This document shows positions 11,366 to 23,000 of a stretch of DNA of 64,000 nucleotides, piece by piece; the first letter of the stretch is position 1; each line of letters starts with the position of its first letter. Location: contig OY987249.1 in assembly GCA_963920765.1 (NCBI GenBank), forward strand, positions 6,182,188-6,246,187, given 5' to 3'. The position numbers and the translations under genes are program-made. Source of the stretch: Ulota crispa. Lineage: Eukaryota > Streptophyta > Bryopsida > Orthotrichales > Orthotrichaceae. The notes beneath the pieces are model-generated. The model had not been told where the DNA came from, did not search any database, and was given only the letters and a program-made list of their open reading frames with translations.

Positions 11366-11946
11366 CTCCCTCTGTGTCAATATAAAGCTCCAAATTAGGC
11401 ATAGTTATTGTCCCACTTAAAAGCTCCCTTTTGCTAATTTTAATTACCGAGAAAGCGTTTGTCACATCCAATGATATCATGGAGGCAAGCTATGCAATTA
11501 AAGAGCATTCCTCTCCTAACAAGCTTGGCCTTGTCCATATGAAGTACCATAGTTGTTACTAATTTTTAAATCATCAATAATGAGGAACTAGCAACATGTA
11601 CAAATATGGTACTTTTTGCATGGAATTTGGGTGCCCAAACAACAACATCAAAGCTGGAGATTTTGCACACATTTGGTAGATGGTATATTGATTCTAGAAT
11701 GTATGTGTCATTAGTACAAAGACTAAAATAATGAGGAGCCGGTAGCCTTCACAAACTATGCACAAATATGGTACTTTTTGCATGGAATTTGGGTGTCTAA
11801 ATGGCAACATAAAAACTTGAGATTTTGTAAATATTTGGTAGGTGGTATGTTGATTCTAGGATGCAATTGTTACTAGCATAATGACTAAAAATACAATTAT
11901 CCCTCATGGAGTAGTTTTTTGGAGCTTTATAATGGGATAGAGGGAG
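11366..11946. mobile_element. Stowaway-like MITE, CTCCCTCTGT family (copy 1)
   Basis: The termini are CTCCCTCTGTGTC and GGGATAGAGGGAG, flanked by TA on both sides (11364-11365 and 11947-11948). The interior carries a duplicated block around CAAATATGGTACTTTTTGCATG. It is inverted relative to the copy at 56602-57183 and of nearly the same length. TA duplication and CTCCCTC ends are the hallmarks of Tc1/mariner-related Stowaway MITEs. Confidence 0.9.
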
Positions 11947-11948
11947 TA

Positions 11949-13900
11949 ACATTTAGAAGCACTACCAAAGGTTGCCCTCCCTCCAAGAGAATGGTATGGA
12001 ATATTCCACACCATTCTTTAGCTATGGGACACTTGGCTGAATTTGTCAAAGTTTATGAAAGGGAGGCTCAGTTTAGTGCACATATGTTGATGGGGGCCAA
12101 ACATGTCAGAAAAAAAAATAAAAAATAAAAAAATAATCAATTAATTAATTTTTTTGTCAAGATGAAGTTCATGGATGATACCTAAAGAGAGGGAAAGGCA
12201 ACCTCTTTAGGCTACTGAATATTATGTCATATTTTTTTGCACAAATGAAATGACAATTAGTTGTAGAATAAATATACCTTTGCTTCCATTAACCCTTAAA
12301 TGCCCAAAGCACCACATTTGGGTGTTCAAAAAATTTTAGGAAATTTTGAAACACTGTTGAAGACACAGATTTTATTGTTTTAAGGTTTTTTTTGGAGAAG
12401 TTGTGGATTGAAGTTAGCTATAGCATTCAATTTTAATTTCCTTCGTATCTTATTCCAATTGTTTTTGGTGGAAGCTAAAGTGCAAGTATACTTTTTGCGT
12501 TGTGAATAGTATCATGAATAGTGTCACAAGCCTATGACAAGTTGCCACATTGAAAAGACAAGCATCAAGTTGAGAAAAAAGTGAAGATTTCCCTTGGGCA
12601 CTCCCCTGGGTAGTAAGGGCCCTTTTACTAAAATTTTGTCATTTAACAAAATCTTAAAGTGTTTTTGGACTAATTTCACTTGGAATGTCTTTGTTATACA
12701 AGTTAGAATTCATTCACTGTTGATTTTTCTTTCATTCACAGTTATTTGTGGTTAATAAGTGAAACTAAAAAATTTCTTTGTGTTAGGCAACTGCAATTTG
12801 ACAACTGCATTGCAAGCTCATTTGTGAAATTGCAGTCATAGATATGAAAGATGGGCTATTAGTTTTGAAGTAACAACAATAAACACTAAAACATCCTACG
12901 TGGTTGTTTCCCAATTTTGTATCCAAAAAGTGCCAAACTTTGCATTAGAAGTTTCAGGCGACTCTAGAAAAAGCAAAAGAATTCATACTCATCCACATTC
13001 AAACTCTAAAAAAACACTTAAAGCATTCACACCCTTGCTCTTGATTTTCAAATTTGGCTTGTCATGCAACAAACGAGTGTTTGTGGTTCCAAATTAGAAA
13101 CATGTTTTTTGAAGTATCCCATTCTGGCTTTTCAAGCAACTTTGTCATTACAACATCATGCCAAGGCACAAATATAATATTCTTTCAAATTACAATTAAG
13201 AAAATTCAGTATCTTCACACAAACATAATCAAAGTGTATTTGACATTTAATAGATGACTTTTAATAGAAGCATTTGTTGAAGGTTGAAAACAACTCAAAA
13301 AAGGTTCATTATTCATGAGAATCTCACATTTTGGAAACATAGATAAACCTTGCTTTACCACAAAACTCTCCCGCCAAACAAGTTTAAATTTTGGTTTAAA
13401 TTTTGAACGCAAGCCCTTAAAACAAAAAATGCTATATTGTGAGCAAGAATCTATGAGCCATGAGTCATGAGCCATTAGCTTAGATTTTTTTAGTACAATA
13501 CTAAATTTCACCTATAATTTTGTACATAAGGCCATACAATTATGCATTTGAATAATTCATTTTTTGAAAAACTTGCTTGGTTATAATTTTTCCATTGATT
13601 TTGAACTTACGATCAGCTCCCGCTCATAGAATCTTGGCTCATTGCTCACTAATTTACGCTCAGAAAATAGCGTTGTCCCCTTTAAAACATTGTTCCAACA
13701 TGGTCCCTTGTCTAGCGTACAAGGGTGTAGATGCCCTTAAGTCAGCTCTCCATGAAAGCGACCAGAACTTTATAAGTCATCCAAGACAAGGGACGAATGA
13801 AAATTGTTGATCATTTATGATTAATGAGTAATCGATTCTGTATAATAGATCGTCCAGATATTAGAACTTCTGATGAGTCATCGTAGTAAACAAAAAATTA
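11949..13900. other. Intergenic, AT-rich, no gene recognised
   Basis: Only short frames without recognisable content are present. One end of the TTAA family is visible at 12289 (TTAA then CCCTTAAATGCCC), but its partner end was not found. Confidence 0.4.
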
Positions 13901-14303
13901 AACCTGGTTGCATTGAAATTTTAAAAGAAAGGAAGGACATCAAATCTAACAATCCAACGAGCCAATAGTACCAGCAATCGTGTTTCAAATTAAATCCAAC
14001 CAAGCCAAATGATGAGAAGCACAGGTAAGAAAATCAATCGCTGCTTCAAAAGAAGCAGCTCTTCGGAAAAAACATGAAGAAATTCTATTGACAGATCTTC
14101 GTCCAGTCATTGCACAGGAAGACAGTAATCCAAAAAGACTCATGCACTAAAGGGTTTCTCTGTCCCTACGGTTTTCAGGGTGAGAAATTTTGTCAACACT
14201 ACTGACGAAATCAATAAAGCAACACATGTTCACGCAAGATGCAAAAACATATATTTACAATATCAATGACAATAGGCTTACGGTTTATAACTGATGAAAA
14301 AGC

Positions 14304-16862
14304 TCACGCCTAAGACAAAGAACAATGTCATATCTGGTGCGTTTCTGTCATGAAGTTGCGTACCTCTGCAGAAGCCACACTGCGCAAGGCCACCTCCAAC
14401 TTGTAAAGACCTAGGGTATGTAAATCAATTCTGCAACAAGTATTAACATCGATTCTGCCATAAGAGTCATGAAAGCACGAATTTATGACATAGCCTGAAA
14501 ATCTCACCTGATACAACCTTGCTATTGTACTCCAGCAAAAAGAAAACAGCTGAAACTGCCGTTGTTATCAACAGAGTATTCGGGATTGTATTACCATCAA
14601 GCAAGGATATGAACAAGCAGCTGGATCCACTACTGAGCGTACTGATGCAGGTGGCCATGACTAACAAACGGGTCGACTTGTCCGCCTTCTATTGCAAACC
14701 CCATGTGCATGACATTGTTGAGGTCCATAGACCAGTGCTGTTGCAGCTCCTTTGCTAAGACAGGATTCACTCCTTGCATATGTAGCACGCTAGCCTCTTC
14801 TGGATTCTCAGAGGGAGTAGAAAAGAGTTCAGCATTCATGCTGGTGTTCGTTGCAGCCGCATTACTAGCAAAATACTGAATCCTCTTTTTCTTTGTAACT
14901 CGTTGCGCTTTCGAAGCCTTGGACCTTTCCGGGGATGTCAAGGATTGTCGAAGCTTCTGCAGTCGGTACAGCAACTGAGCTTCACTAACCTCTGCTGCAG
15001 TTTCGAAATCCTTCCTCCCCAAGCTCTTGTCACTGGAGTTGGACCGTCGTTTCAACATGGATTTGGCCTTGGGATTGGATTGATGTCGTTGCTGAGGCTC
15101 AGGGATGCCGAGTGACTCTCTGAAGCTCCGAAGGCGCTCCAATGCATCGTCTGTGTGTTCATGCTCGTTCACCACTTCCTCCTCAACGTCATCTTGCTGC
15201 TCAAGCACGTCTCTTCGTAACCGTGCCAATCTCATGGCGATCTGTGCATCGTCATCTGACTCGTACGTTGCCCGACCCTTCTTGCTCTGTCGCTTCTGAG
15301 CCTTGGGCTGCTGCTGCATTTTGGAAGCGTCCATGCTCTTCACACTACTCTGCTCTCTGTGATCGTGCACAACAGGTACTATCGAGCTTACCCTATATAC
15401 ATAGCATAGAAAAAAGCAACTGTAAATCAGTACGGTACTGTACTGTATATGTCATTGAGCTCAAGCTCTTGCTATCACCTGCACAATAGCAGCATGAGAA
15501 TTAACCCGAGATTTCATGGCCTTTTTAAATTGTCCAACCTGATTGATCACCCCTTCGTGAAAATAACAAAAATTCAGATAAGGCAAAACTTTAATTCAGT
15601 AAAGAGCATTACATGTATCCGTCAGAATTTTTTTTAAAGTGAAAATAAAATAAAGACTCAATGCACGGAAAAAGTGATAACAGAATCACTCCAAAAGTCA
15701 ACCGTACAGAAATCAATACCAAGTTCACTTCGGTCAGACTTCACTCACATACCGATATCGTAACTCAATGACATCCAATTTCTAGGGTTCCACTAGTTGA
15801 AATATAGAGGTATTCCATGGTGCCTAACAGTCACTGAAGCGGAACACAACGAAGATCATTCAAAGACCCTCGCAAGAGTTTAAGAGTCACAAAATGAAAG
15901 AGAAAGCACAATCCGCGTAGAAACTCGTAGAGAGAAACCTTTCTACTTGCACAATTGACGTCATGTGTCCACTCAAGACACATTTTCTGACGCTCAACTC
16001 CGCAATAGCTGATGGAAAACACTACGGTATAGTACATCGAGCAAGTCAGCTTAGAGACTAAGATCCTTCAAACGATGTCTTTCAAACAGGTACGCTACAA
16101 AAAAAAAAGTAAGAGAGGCTCAAAGCGAAGTGAAATTTGCAAGGCATCTTGAAAGAACAGGAAGATATTCCATCTGCAGAGAATTGACGGGGAAAAGGCC
16201 AAGGCTACTCATTCATGCACCGTTGGCGAAAAGCACAATACCGCAGCTACAAAAAATCACTTCCACACAATCGAATCCCATTCAATTTCATGTTCACATA
16301 TTAAATTGTATGTCGTTAAAATTACATCCGAGACTGAAAACATGTTCGTAAGATTTCCCTTGTAAGCAGCTGTATTTCGTAAAAAACCTAATCAGGAACA
16401 AGCGTAACGTTAACAGGTACGCTACAACAACGAAAAAAGTAAGAGGCTCAAAGCGAAGTGAAATTTGCAAGGCATCTTGAAAGAACAGGAAGATATTCCA
16501 TCTGCAAAGAATTGACGGGAAAAAGCCAAGGCTACTCATTCATGCACCGTTGGCCAAAGCACAATACCGCAGCTACAAAAATCACTCGCACACAATCGAA
16601 TCCCATTCAATTTCATGTTCACATATTAAATTGTATGTCGTTAATTACATCCGATACCGTAAACATGTTCGTAAAATGTCCCTTGTATTTCGTACAAAAA
16701 CTTGATTAGGAACAAGCGTGTTGTTAAGGAGAGCACTTACGAGTTCGGAAGCTCTGCTTTGCGAGGCGACAGGAATTTCAAGGTTCCAGGTTTGTTGTGC
16801 CCGCTCTCGACGTAACGCAGCATATCATCGAAATCCACATGTCCAAGTGGCGCGTCTGTCAT
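14304..16862 (-). CDS. Unrecognised charged protein with two C-terminal transmembrane helices
   Basis: Five exons join in phase on the minus strand: 16862-16741, 15392-14771, 14688-14508, 14410-14364 and 14309-14304, giving 325 residues. The protein starts MTDAPLGHVDFDDMLRYVES. Residues about 50-230 are hydrophilic, with mixed charge and several short leucine/arginine helices (RLARLRRD, ALERLRSFRESLGIP, LLYRLQKLRQSL) and a basic KKKR patch. Exon 3 encodes two hydrophobic stretches (about residues 253-280 and 289-307) ending LLEYNSK, followed by a short amphipathic tail. Tail-proximal helices suggest a membrane-anchored protein with a large soluble N-terminal part. Exon 2 could instead read through the proposed 82-nt intron to a stop at 14630, giving a soluble 294-residue form without membrane helices. 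Intron 1 contains a 0.3-kb tandem duplication. I do not recognise the family. Confidence 0.6.
16087..16727. repeat. Direct tandem duplication of about 320 bp inside an intron
   Basis: Copies at 16087-16413 and 16414-16727 share long near-identical stretches, starting CAGGTACGCTACAA and ending GGAACAAGCGT. They differ by small indels in A-runs and scattered substitutions. The pair lies in intron 1 of the two-helix protein gene, with the second copy ending about 14 bases from the intron 1 donor. Confidence 0.9.
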
Positions 16863-17067
16863 CTTGTTCTCCCGAGATCGCAACGACGATCAGCTCATGT
16901 TGCCGGAAGTGCAATTTGGCAAGCAATCTCCGAAGACAGCTTGACCTAAAACACTGCGCGCAAGTATGGTGGTGCTGGAAACGCAAAATTTGCTTCGGGG
17001 ACCTAAGATTTGTAGGGCAGCCCGTTTTTGAGGTCCGCTGCCCGCTCCCAGAGTATGCATTGTAGGC

Positions 17068-17254
17068 AATATTCATCCACGCTATTCATCCACGCTATTC
17101 ATCCCCGATATTCATGCACAGTATTCATCTACTTTATTCATCCAAAATATGCATCCACTATAATCATCCACAGCATTCATCCATGTTAATCATCCACCGT
17201 ATTCATTCACAAATATTCATCCGCTGTATTCATTTGCGATATTCATCCACCTTG
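17068..17254. repeat. Degenerate 15-bp tandem repeat (ATTCATCCAC core)
   Basis: ATTCATCCAC or close variants recur about every 15 bases some twelve times, with a variable spacer of about five bases ending in T. The array lies in the spacer between two divergent genes, about 200 bases upstream of the minus-strand ATG at 16862. More scattered GGATGAA motifs follow on the other strand to about 17455. Confidence 0.85.
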
Positions 17255-17989
17255 TTTCTCGTTTTCTTTGTTGATGTTTCCATATGGAATTGGTCCGGAC
17301 CAGGCTATTTATTTTGGCTTTCTGGTTCCAGATCGCACCCAAAAAAAAATAGTCCAGCAAAAAAGTGTCAAACGATGCCAAAAAAACTTGGATGAAATTG
17401 CCAAAAGCTTCAAATTTAAAACAAAACCTGGATGAAATTGCCATATTGTGGATGAAAACCAATTATAGACATGAACTAATGTGATATTTTCTATTATTCA
17501 ATATGTAGATGAATGTTGAAATTTGGAGCACCACTAGAACATTTTAAATTGCCACTTTTGTAATTCTTAAAAAATGAAGTAAAAAAAATCGTGTTCTAGA
17601 ATGACCATTGATCAATCCTTTGTTGAAGGCATTGTTTAATTTCTTGGCAAATTTTTGCCTAAATCTTACCTCACTAAGGAATTCACATGAAAAATTGGAT
17701 GTAATCGCCAGATCCTTCCCAAACAAATTCTAATTTACCAAATTTTGGATGAAAATAGCTTAGATGGACCTCTATAGATCATCCATTTGTTCCAATTTTA
17801 GCTAATTTTTTTTACTTACCTGCCTACATTCTGGGGTGCGAGTCGCTCTACCCTGACAAAAACAAACCTGGTTGAAGGGTAACGGGCTTTGACGTGGGCC
17901 TGTGGATGAATAGACTCATGGTTATTTCTCTGTAGCCCTGACATGAAAACCATGAAATTTGTAGCACAATTCTCCTTCGTAAAGAAAAG

Positions 17990-18960
17990 ATTTTGACGAA
18001 AAAGAAATTCACGTTGAAAAGAAATTGCACCAGGTCAGGACTCAGGACAACGATCGTGACGTCCGCGAGGCCTGCGACGCTCGCTCGGCTCTCCGAAATC
18101 CGGACATGGCGACGACGGCGACGACGGGAACCATTCACGACGCTCGAGAGGACTTCCGAATTCTCGCCCGCACAGTCGGAAAGCTACAGAGGCCATGGCG
18201 AAGGTGATGGCGATGGCGATGGCGGGACCCGCCTTGCAACCACCTCGCCTCACGTTTTCTCATCAACGCGGCCGCTCACCAACGCACATGCCGGGCAATC
18301 CACGTCGAAGGAAGAAGACGCATCTTCTTTGTTGCTCCTTTCCACTCCTACCTATATTTTGCATGCTTGCCCCGCTTTCCTTTTCCTTTCTTGGCTTTTC
18401 TACTGTTCCGCTTTTCATGAACCGACTCAGTCGTAGGGGCGACCTACGGAACGACGGATGAGGCGAGAGAGGGCAAGAAATCCGAGCCCGAATGGTGAAT
18501 CATGCTTCGAGCTCTTTAGATTGGCGTGCGGCGCCTCTTTTTTCTTGATAATCATACATCGCTTCTATTGTTTGCCCAATAGGTGGCCCAGCCTCTTGCG
18601 ATCGATCCATTGATTTGAGCGGAAGGAGCGATTTGGAGAGTTGAGCATCATCAATTGGCAGATCGACGGGCGCTGCTTTTGTAGAGCGGTACTCTTCACA
18701 ACGACTCTCCTTTTTCGGAACTGCGAGGGTGTAACATTTGTCCTTCCCGTGGTTTGTGGTTTCTTTTGGTCAAGATCAGCGAATGAATGAATGCCTGTGT
18801 ATTCCTCTTCTCGAATTGATTCGCTTGCTTGCGTGCGCGGTACGCCGCGTAGAGCTCTGAGAGATCTGAGGTTTGGTTCTGTTGAGAGGAGTACCGCCGT
18901 CGTCTCATCGTCGTTTTCAGATCAGATTTTAATTACTTCTCATCCTTGTTACGGAGAATT
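17990..18960 (+). promoter_or_regulatory. GC-rich region, probable promoter/5' leader of the O-fucosyltransferase gene
   Basis: Composition changes sharply at about 18000 to GC-rich, CpG-rich sequence with GGCGACGACGGCGACGACGG and GATGGCGATGGCGATGGC triplet repeats. It precedes the plus-strand gene whose ATG is at 20044. Overlapping open frames on both strands here follow from the base composition and show no recognisable domain. A spliced, non-coding first exon in this region is likely but cannot be placed. From 18960 to 20043 the sequence becomes AT-rich again and looks like leader intron. Confidence 0.4.
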
Positions 18961-20043
18961 CAAGCTCATCCTCGCTTCTTGACTCCCGAACCTTTAAAAT
19001 TGTATATGTTTGGTTTTGGCGACAGCCGCAAATTCGCATCATTATCACACATTCATTCATTCCGGTGCGTACTTTCGAGACTTGGAGAAATCTGTTTTGA
19101 AGGAAATGGAGGAGTTCAGATCTTAGCGAAATTTTATTTCTATATTATCTGCAATGTGTTCATTAATCAACTTCGAAGTGGATGCCTTGTCGACGTTTGC
19201 GAATTATGTAGGGTTGGATTTTTGATTTTCTCAAAACTTCAGAGCTTTTTTACTGTCGAGGGTTTATGCTACAGTGAATATAGGTCTTGCTCTTCTTGTT
19301 CTGGGGTTGAAGTGACAAGAATCCTCAGCAAATGAAACATATGAAGTAGATTATTAGTGATAATCGAGTGTAGTCAATTCAAGTTAAGTAATTGAGCTGG
19401 AATCACCAGCACTACACTTTGAGCGACAGTGTAGTAAATTTTCCTGTTTTATGCCCGCCACGAGGGATCATTTTCGTGAAAGTGACGGGTTTGAGCGCGC
19501 CAAAATTTTGAATTCGAGCGCGCGTCTAAAATTTTCTCGCAGGATGAAGTGTCGTTTTAATAGAGTTTTTGACCTCAGAAGACGATGAGTATCTGAAGCT
19601 TTGATTGAAAAACGTTTTGTTTAGAATTTTTTTTATAAGATTCTTCTTTAGCCATGTTTTGCCTCGATCCATTTTTTGATACTTGTGCACTTGCTCTGTA
19701 CTGCAGATCTGATCAGTTTTGTAAAATAAATTTGAATCCATGGATTGGAGTATCTTGCCGCTGGATTTGGAAGCGAAGGTTTCAACAAAGGCTCTCAATG
19801 TTTGCTTCCTGCAGCAATCAAGATCAATCTTAGCTTTACGATCCACCTAGGTCTTCGAGGGATTTTTGTCTTCGATGTCAACCATATTTACTGGTTTTTC
19901 AACCAGAATTTGACTTGGTAAGAAACATGTTGCGGAACAAATTATGAAGATGAGTTCTAAATTAGTATCAATTTCCAGGGATTGTTTTTGTAAGCCAGCT
20001 TGGATGAGGTTTTTCTAAAGTGAGAAGTGCAAGCACTTTTGCA

Positions 20044-23000
20044 ATGGACGAAGGGAATGGGGATTTTAGTTCATATAACAGAGACGGGGAGAAACAGGCG
20101 TCTCCAGTGCGTGAGAGCAGGCTTAGGGCACTACGAAGGATAGACTCGGTGGTGCAAGGTGGATATACAAGCTCAGGGCGAACGTCACCGACGCTTCTGC
20201 AACGATCCAATTCTATGGCGGCAGAGAAATCGCAGTGGTCCAATCCACAGCAATCGTCTCCCACCACACGCAGTCGACAGAATGGGCCTTCTTTTAGATC
20301 ACCTTCCAGTCCCAGAAGTGACTTCCTCTCAAGGCCGCAATCTCCGCATCCTCGGTCTCCTCGAGCCCTACCTCCTGAAATCTCGCTCCTGGAATCAATG
20401 AAAGGGAGTCCCCGGTTTAGATCTTTATCCGGCAAGCACGCGTTTGAACAGTTTAGTAGAAGTGGCACGTTTTCAAGGAAAGTGCGTGGGCGATCACTGA
20501 AGAGAGGCGGGGCTTTGTTCTTCTTTGTCCTGTTTTTGTGGTTTGCTCTTGATTGGTGGTATCTCTCTAGCCTTCAACAGCCTGCTGCGCAGTCCCTCAA
20601 GGAATCGGAGTCTCTACAAGCAGCAGAATATGTGAGTTTTTCTACTGTTCCCTCTTTGTTTGCACTGCTCACGTCCATTGCCACAAGATTATGTCACACC
20701 TAATCCTGTATTCCTCTCTTTATAAGCTCGGGGTTAAGAACCCGGTTGACATAATTTCAGGTTTTCATTTTGTTTTGACTGATATGCAGGTACGTCAAGA
20801 TGTTCTCATTAATCGAACTTCCTCTGTCGTATATGATCGGCTGCTTGCCTTGGCAGCACATCGTCTTGCTGAGGTAACGAGAAAAACTCTATTCAATAGC
20901 TCTGGTGTTGAAAATTTCCAGCTAATTGTTGAAGGTGTATTTCTCCAGTTGTCCATGCATTAGCAAAACTGTAGTGGTCTCTTTAGCTCTGGTCTCTTTG
21001 CTTTTGTTTACATTACCTTTTTCTATAAAATATGTAAATGACCATATTAGCTTCATGTGACCACAGAATGAGTTCAAGTCCGAGCCTGATGACTTGTGGG
21101 ACGAGCCAACTCAGAATGCCACTACATGGCTTCCTTGTGCAAATCAAAAACTCGAGGATCACAATCGTGAGTTTTCTTTACTTGTTTCTATAAATTGGCT
21201 TCAGCTTGAGTTTTGAGAACTGTAGATTTAATCCTCGGCAGTTTTATAACCATTTACTTGTCATAGACTTCCATGTGTCTTCGCCAAAGAGGCAGTGTTG
21301 TGTTGTAGCAATTCATGATTGATTGCGCCTTGGTTGCAGCTTTTCCATTAACTGAGGGTACGACTGGCTACATCATAATCAAAGCGAATGGCGGCCTCAA
21401 CCAGCAGCGTGTCGCGGTACACCATTTTACTACTTTTTTTTCTTCCTGAAATCAAACTTCAACCTAGTTTCACACTACCACTTCTTAGAAAGCGCTTTGG
21501 AAATTTTGTATTGACCACCTTGTGTGGGATTTGGAATCGCAGATATGTAATGGTGTGGCGGTGGCACGTTTAATGAACGCTACTCTAGTTTTGCCTTATT
21601 TTTTATTTAACAGCGTATGGAGAGATTCAAGGTGCTATTTCTCACACAAATCCTTACATTATGAGGATATTGGATGCTTTGTCATTACGATGGTGCAGGT
21701 TTGATGGTAGCTGATCTAGGGAGAAAAACCAGTATTAATTCCTGTATGAGCATGAGAAGTTGTGTTGCTCTTGGTCTTTTCTACGGTTCTAGTTTTTTAC
21801 TCATATTAGATCAAGGATTGATGGGTTTTGAATATCCAATTCGATTGATCGTATCATGAAAAAGAAAGATTCAGATGGGGTCAAATTATATGTTGTTAGA
21901 ATTAGAGAATAATGTATCATGTGTTGGTGAAAAAGGAATAAAACTGGACAACAGAGCTTTTTTCACTGATAACGCCTAGTCCTTGTGGGAGACGGTGCAG
22001 CCAGTTTGGTGACATATACGAGGAGAATTATTTTATAGACTTTTTAAAAGAGGACGTGCGAATAGTGAAAGCGCTTCCAACTGAGCTACAATCTTTGGAT
22101 CTGGAGGCAATTGACGCCGTGGTAAGCTTTTTTTTTTGCGATTTCAGTCCTTTGAAACTGTTCTGATGTTAGCCACCTTGTATAGTTTCGAAAGGGGCTT
22201 GAATCTTGTACCATTGCTGACGTGGATTGTGTAGGTGACAGAACTTGATGTTCCGAAGGAAGCGAAGCCGAGCTTTTACTTAAAGCACATCCTGCCTCTG
22301 TTGATAGAGAAACATGTGGTCGTCTTGGAAGGTTTTGGCAATCGATTGGCTTTTGATCCTGTATCTTTTGATATACAGGTGCGCTCCATTCCAAACTGCC
22401 ATTGATCTCTTTAGAATGTACAGGTTAAAGCAGAAGCTTGAGATAAGAAGAAATCCTGCTGATAAAGCATTTTTATTTGTTGTGTTCATTGCTGACTTTG
22501 CACAAGAATGAACATGCATAGGTGGTGCTGACATGGCGCTTAAAATATTTGAGATAACAAGGTTTCAAACTACCTCTCTGATTGGACACTTGCTACTTCA
22601 AGTGCATCATGAGGTGTCACAAATGTAAAATATTCTTTGAGCTGATTATATTGCCTGCATATGATGTTGGTTCAAGTTTAAAGCATTTTTCTACAACCTG
22701 TACAATTTGAAGTGGCTCACAGTCCTTCACTGAGCTGCTGCTTTAATTTTACATTTTTGTATGCACATTGTTGTCTCTAGTTCACCTCCTTTTTATTTTT
22801 AATGATATATTGGTCTTGCAGAGACTGAGATGCCGCTGCAACTTCCATGCACTCAGATTTGTCCCGAAGCTGCAAAACATGGGAAATTTGATCGTGGAAA
22901 GAATGCGAGATAAGCATCCCCGCTGGGGCCCCAGGGACGATGAATTTCATGCAGACAACAGACGCTTTGCAGGTATTAGTTTGGTGCTTGGCATTTATTA

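Noticed and set aside
17993-18461. Long overlapping frames on both strands in the GC-rich region
   Set aside because: High GC gives open frames in several phases at once. No domain, no splice context; better read as promoter/leader of the O-fucosyltransferase gene.
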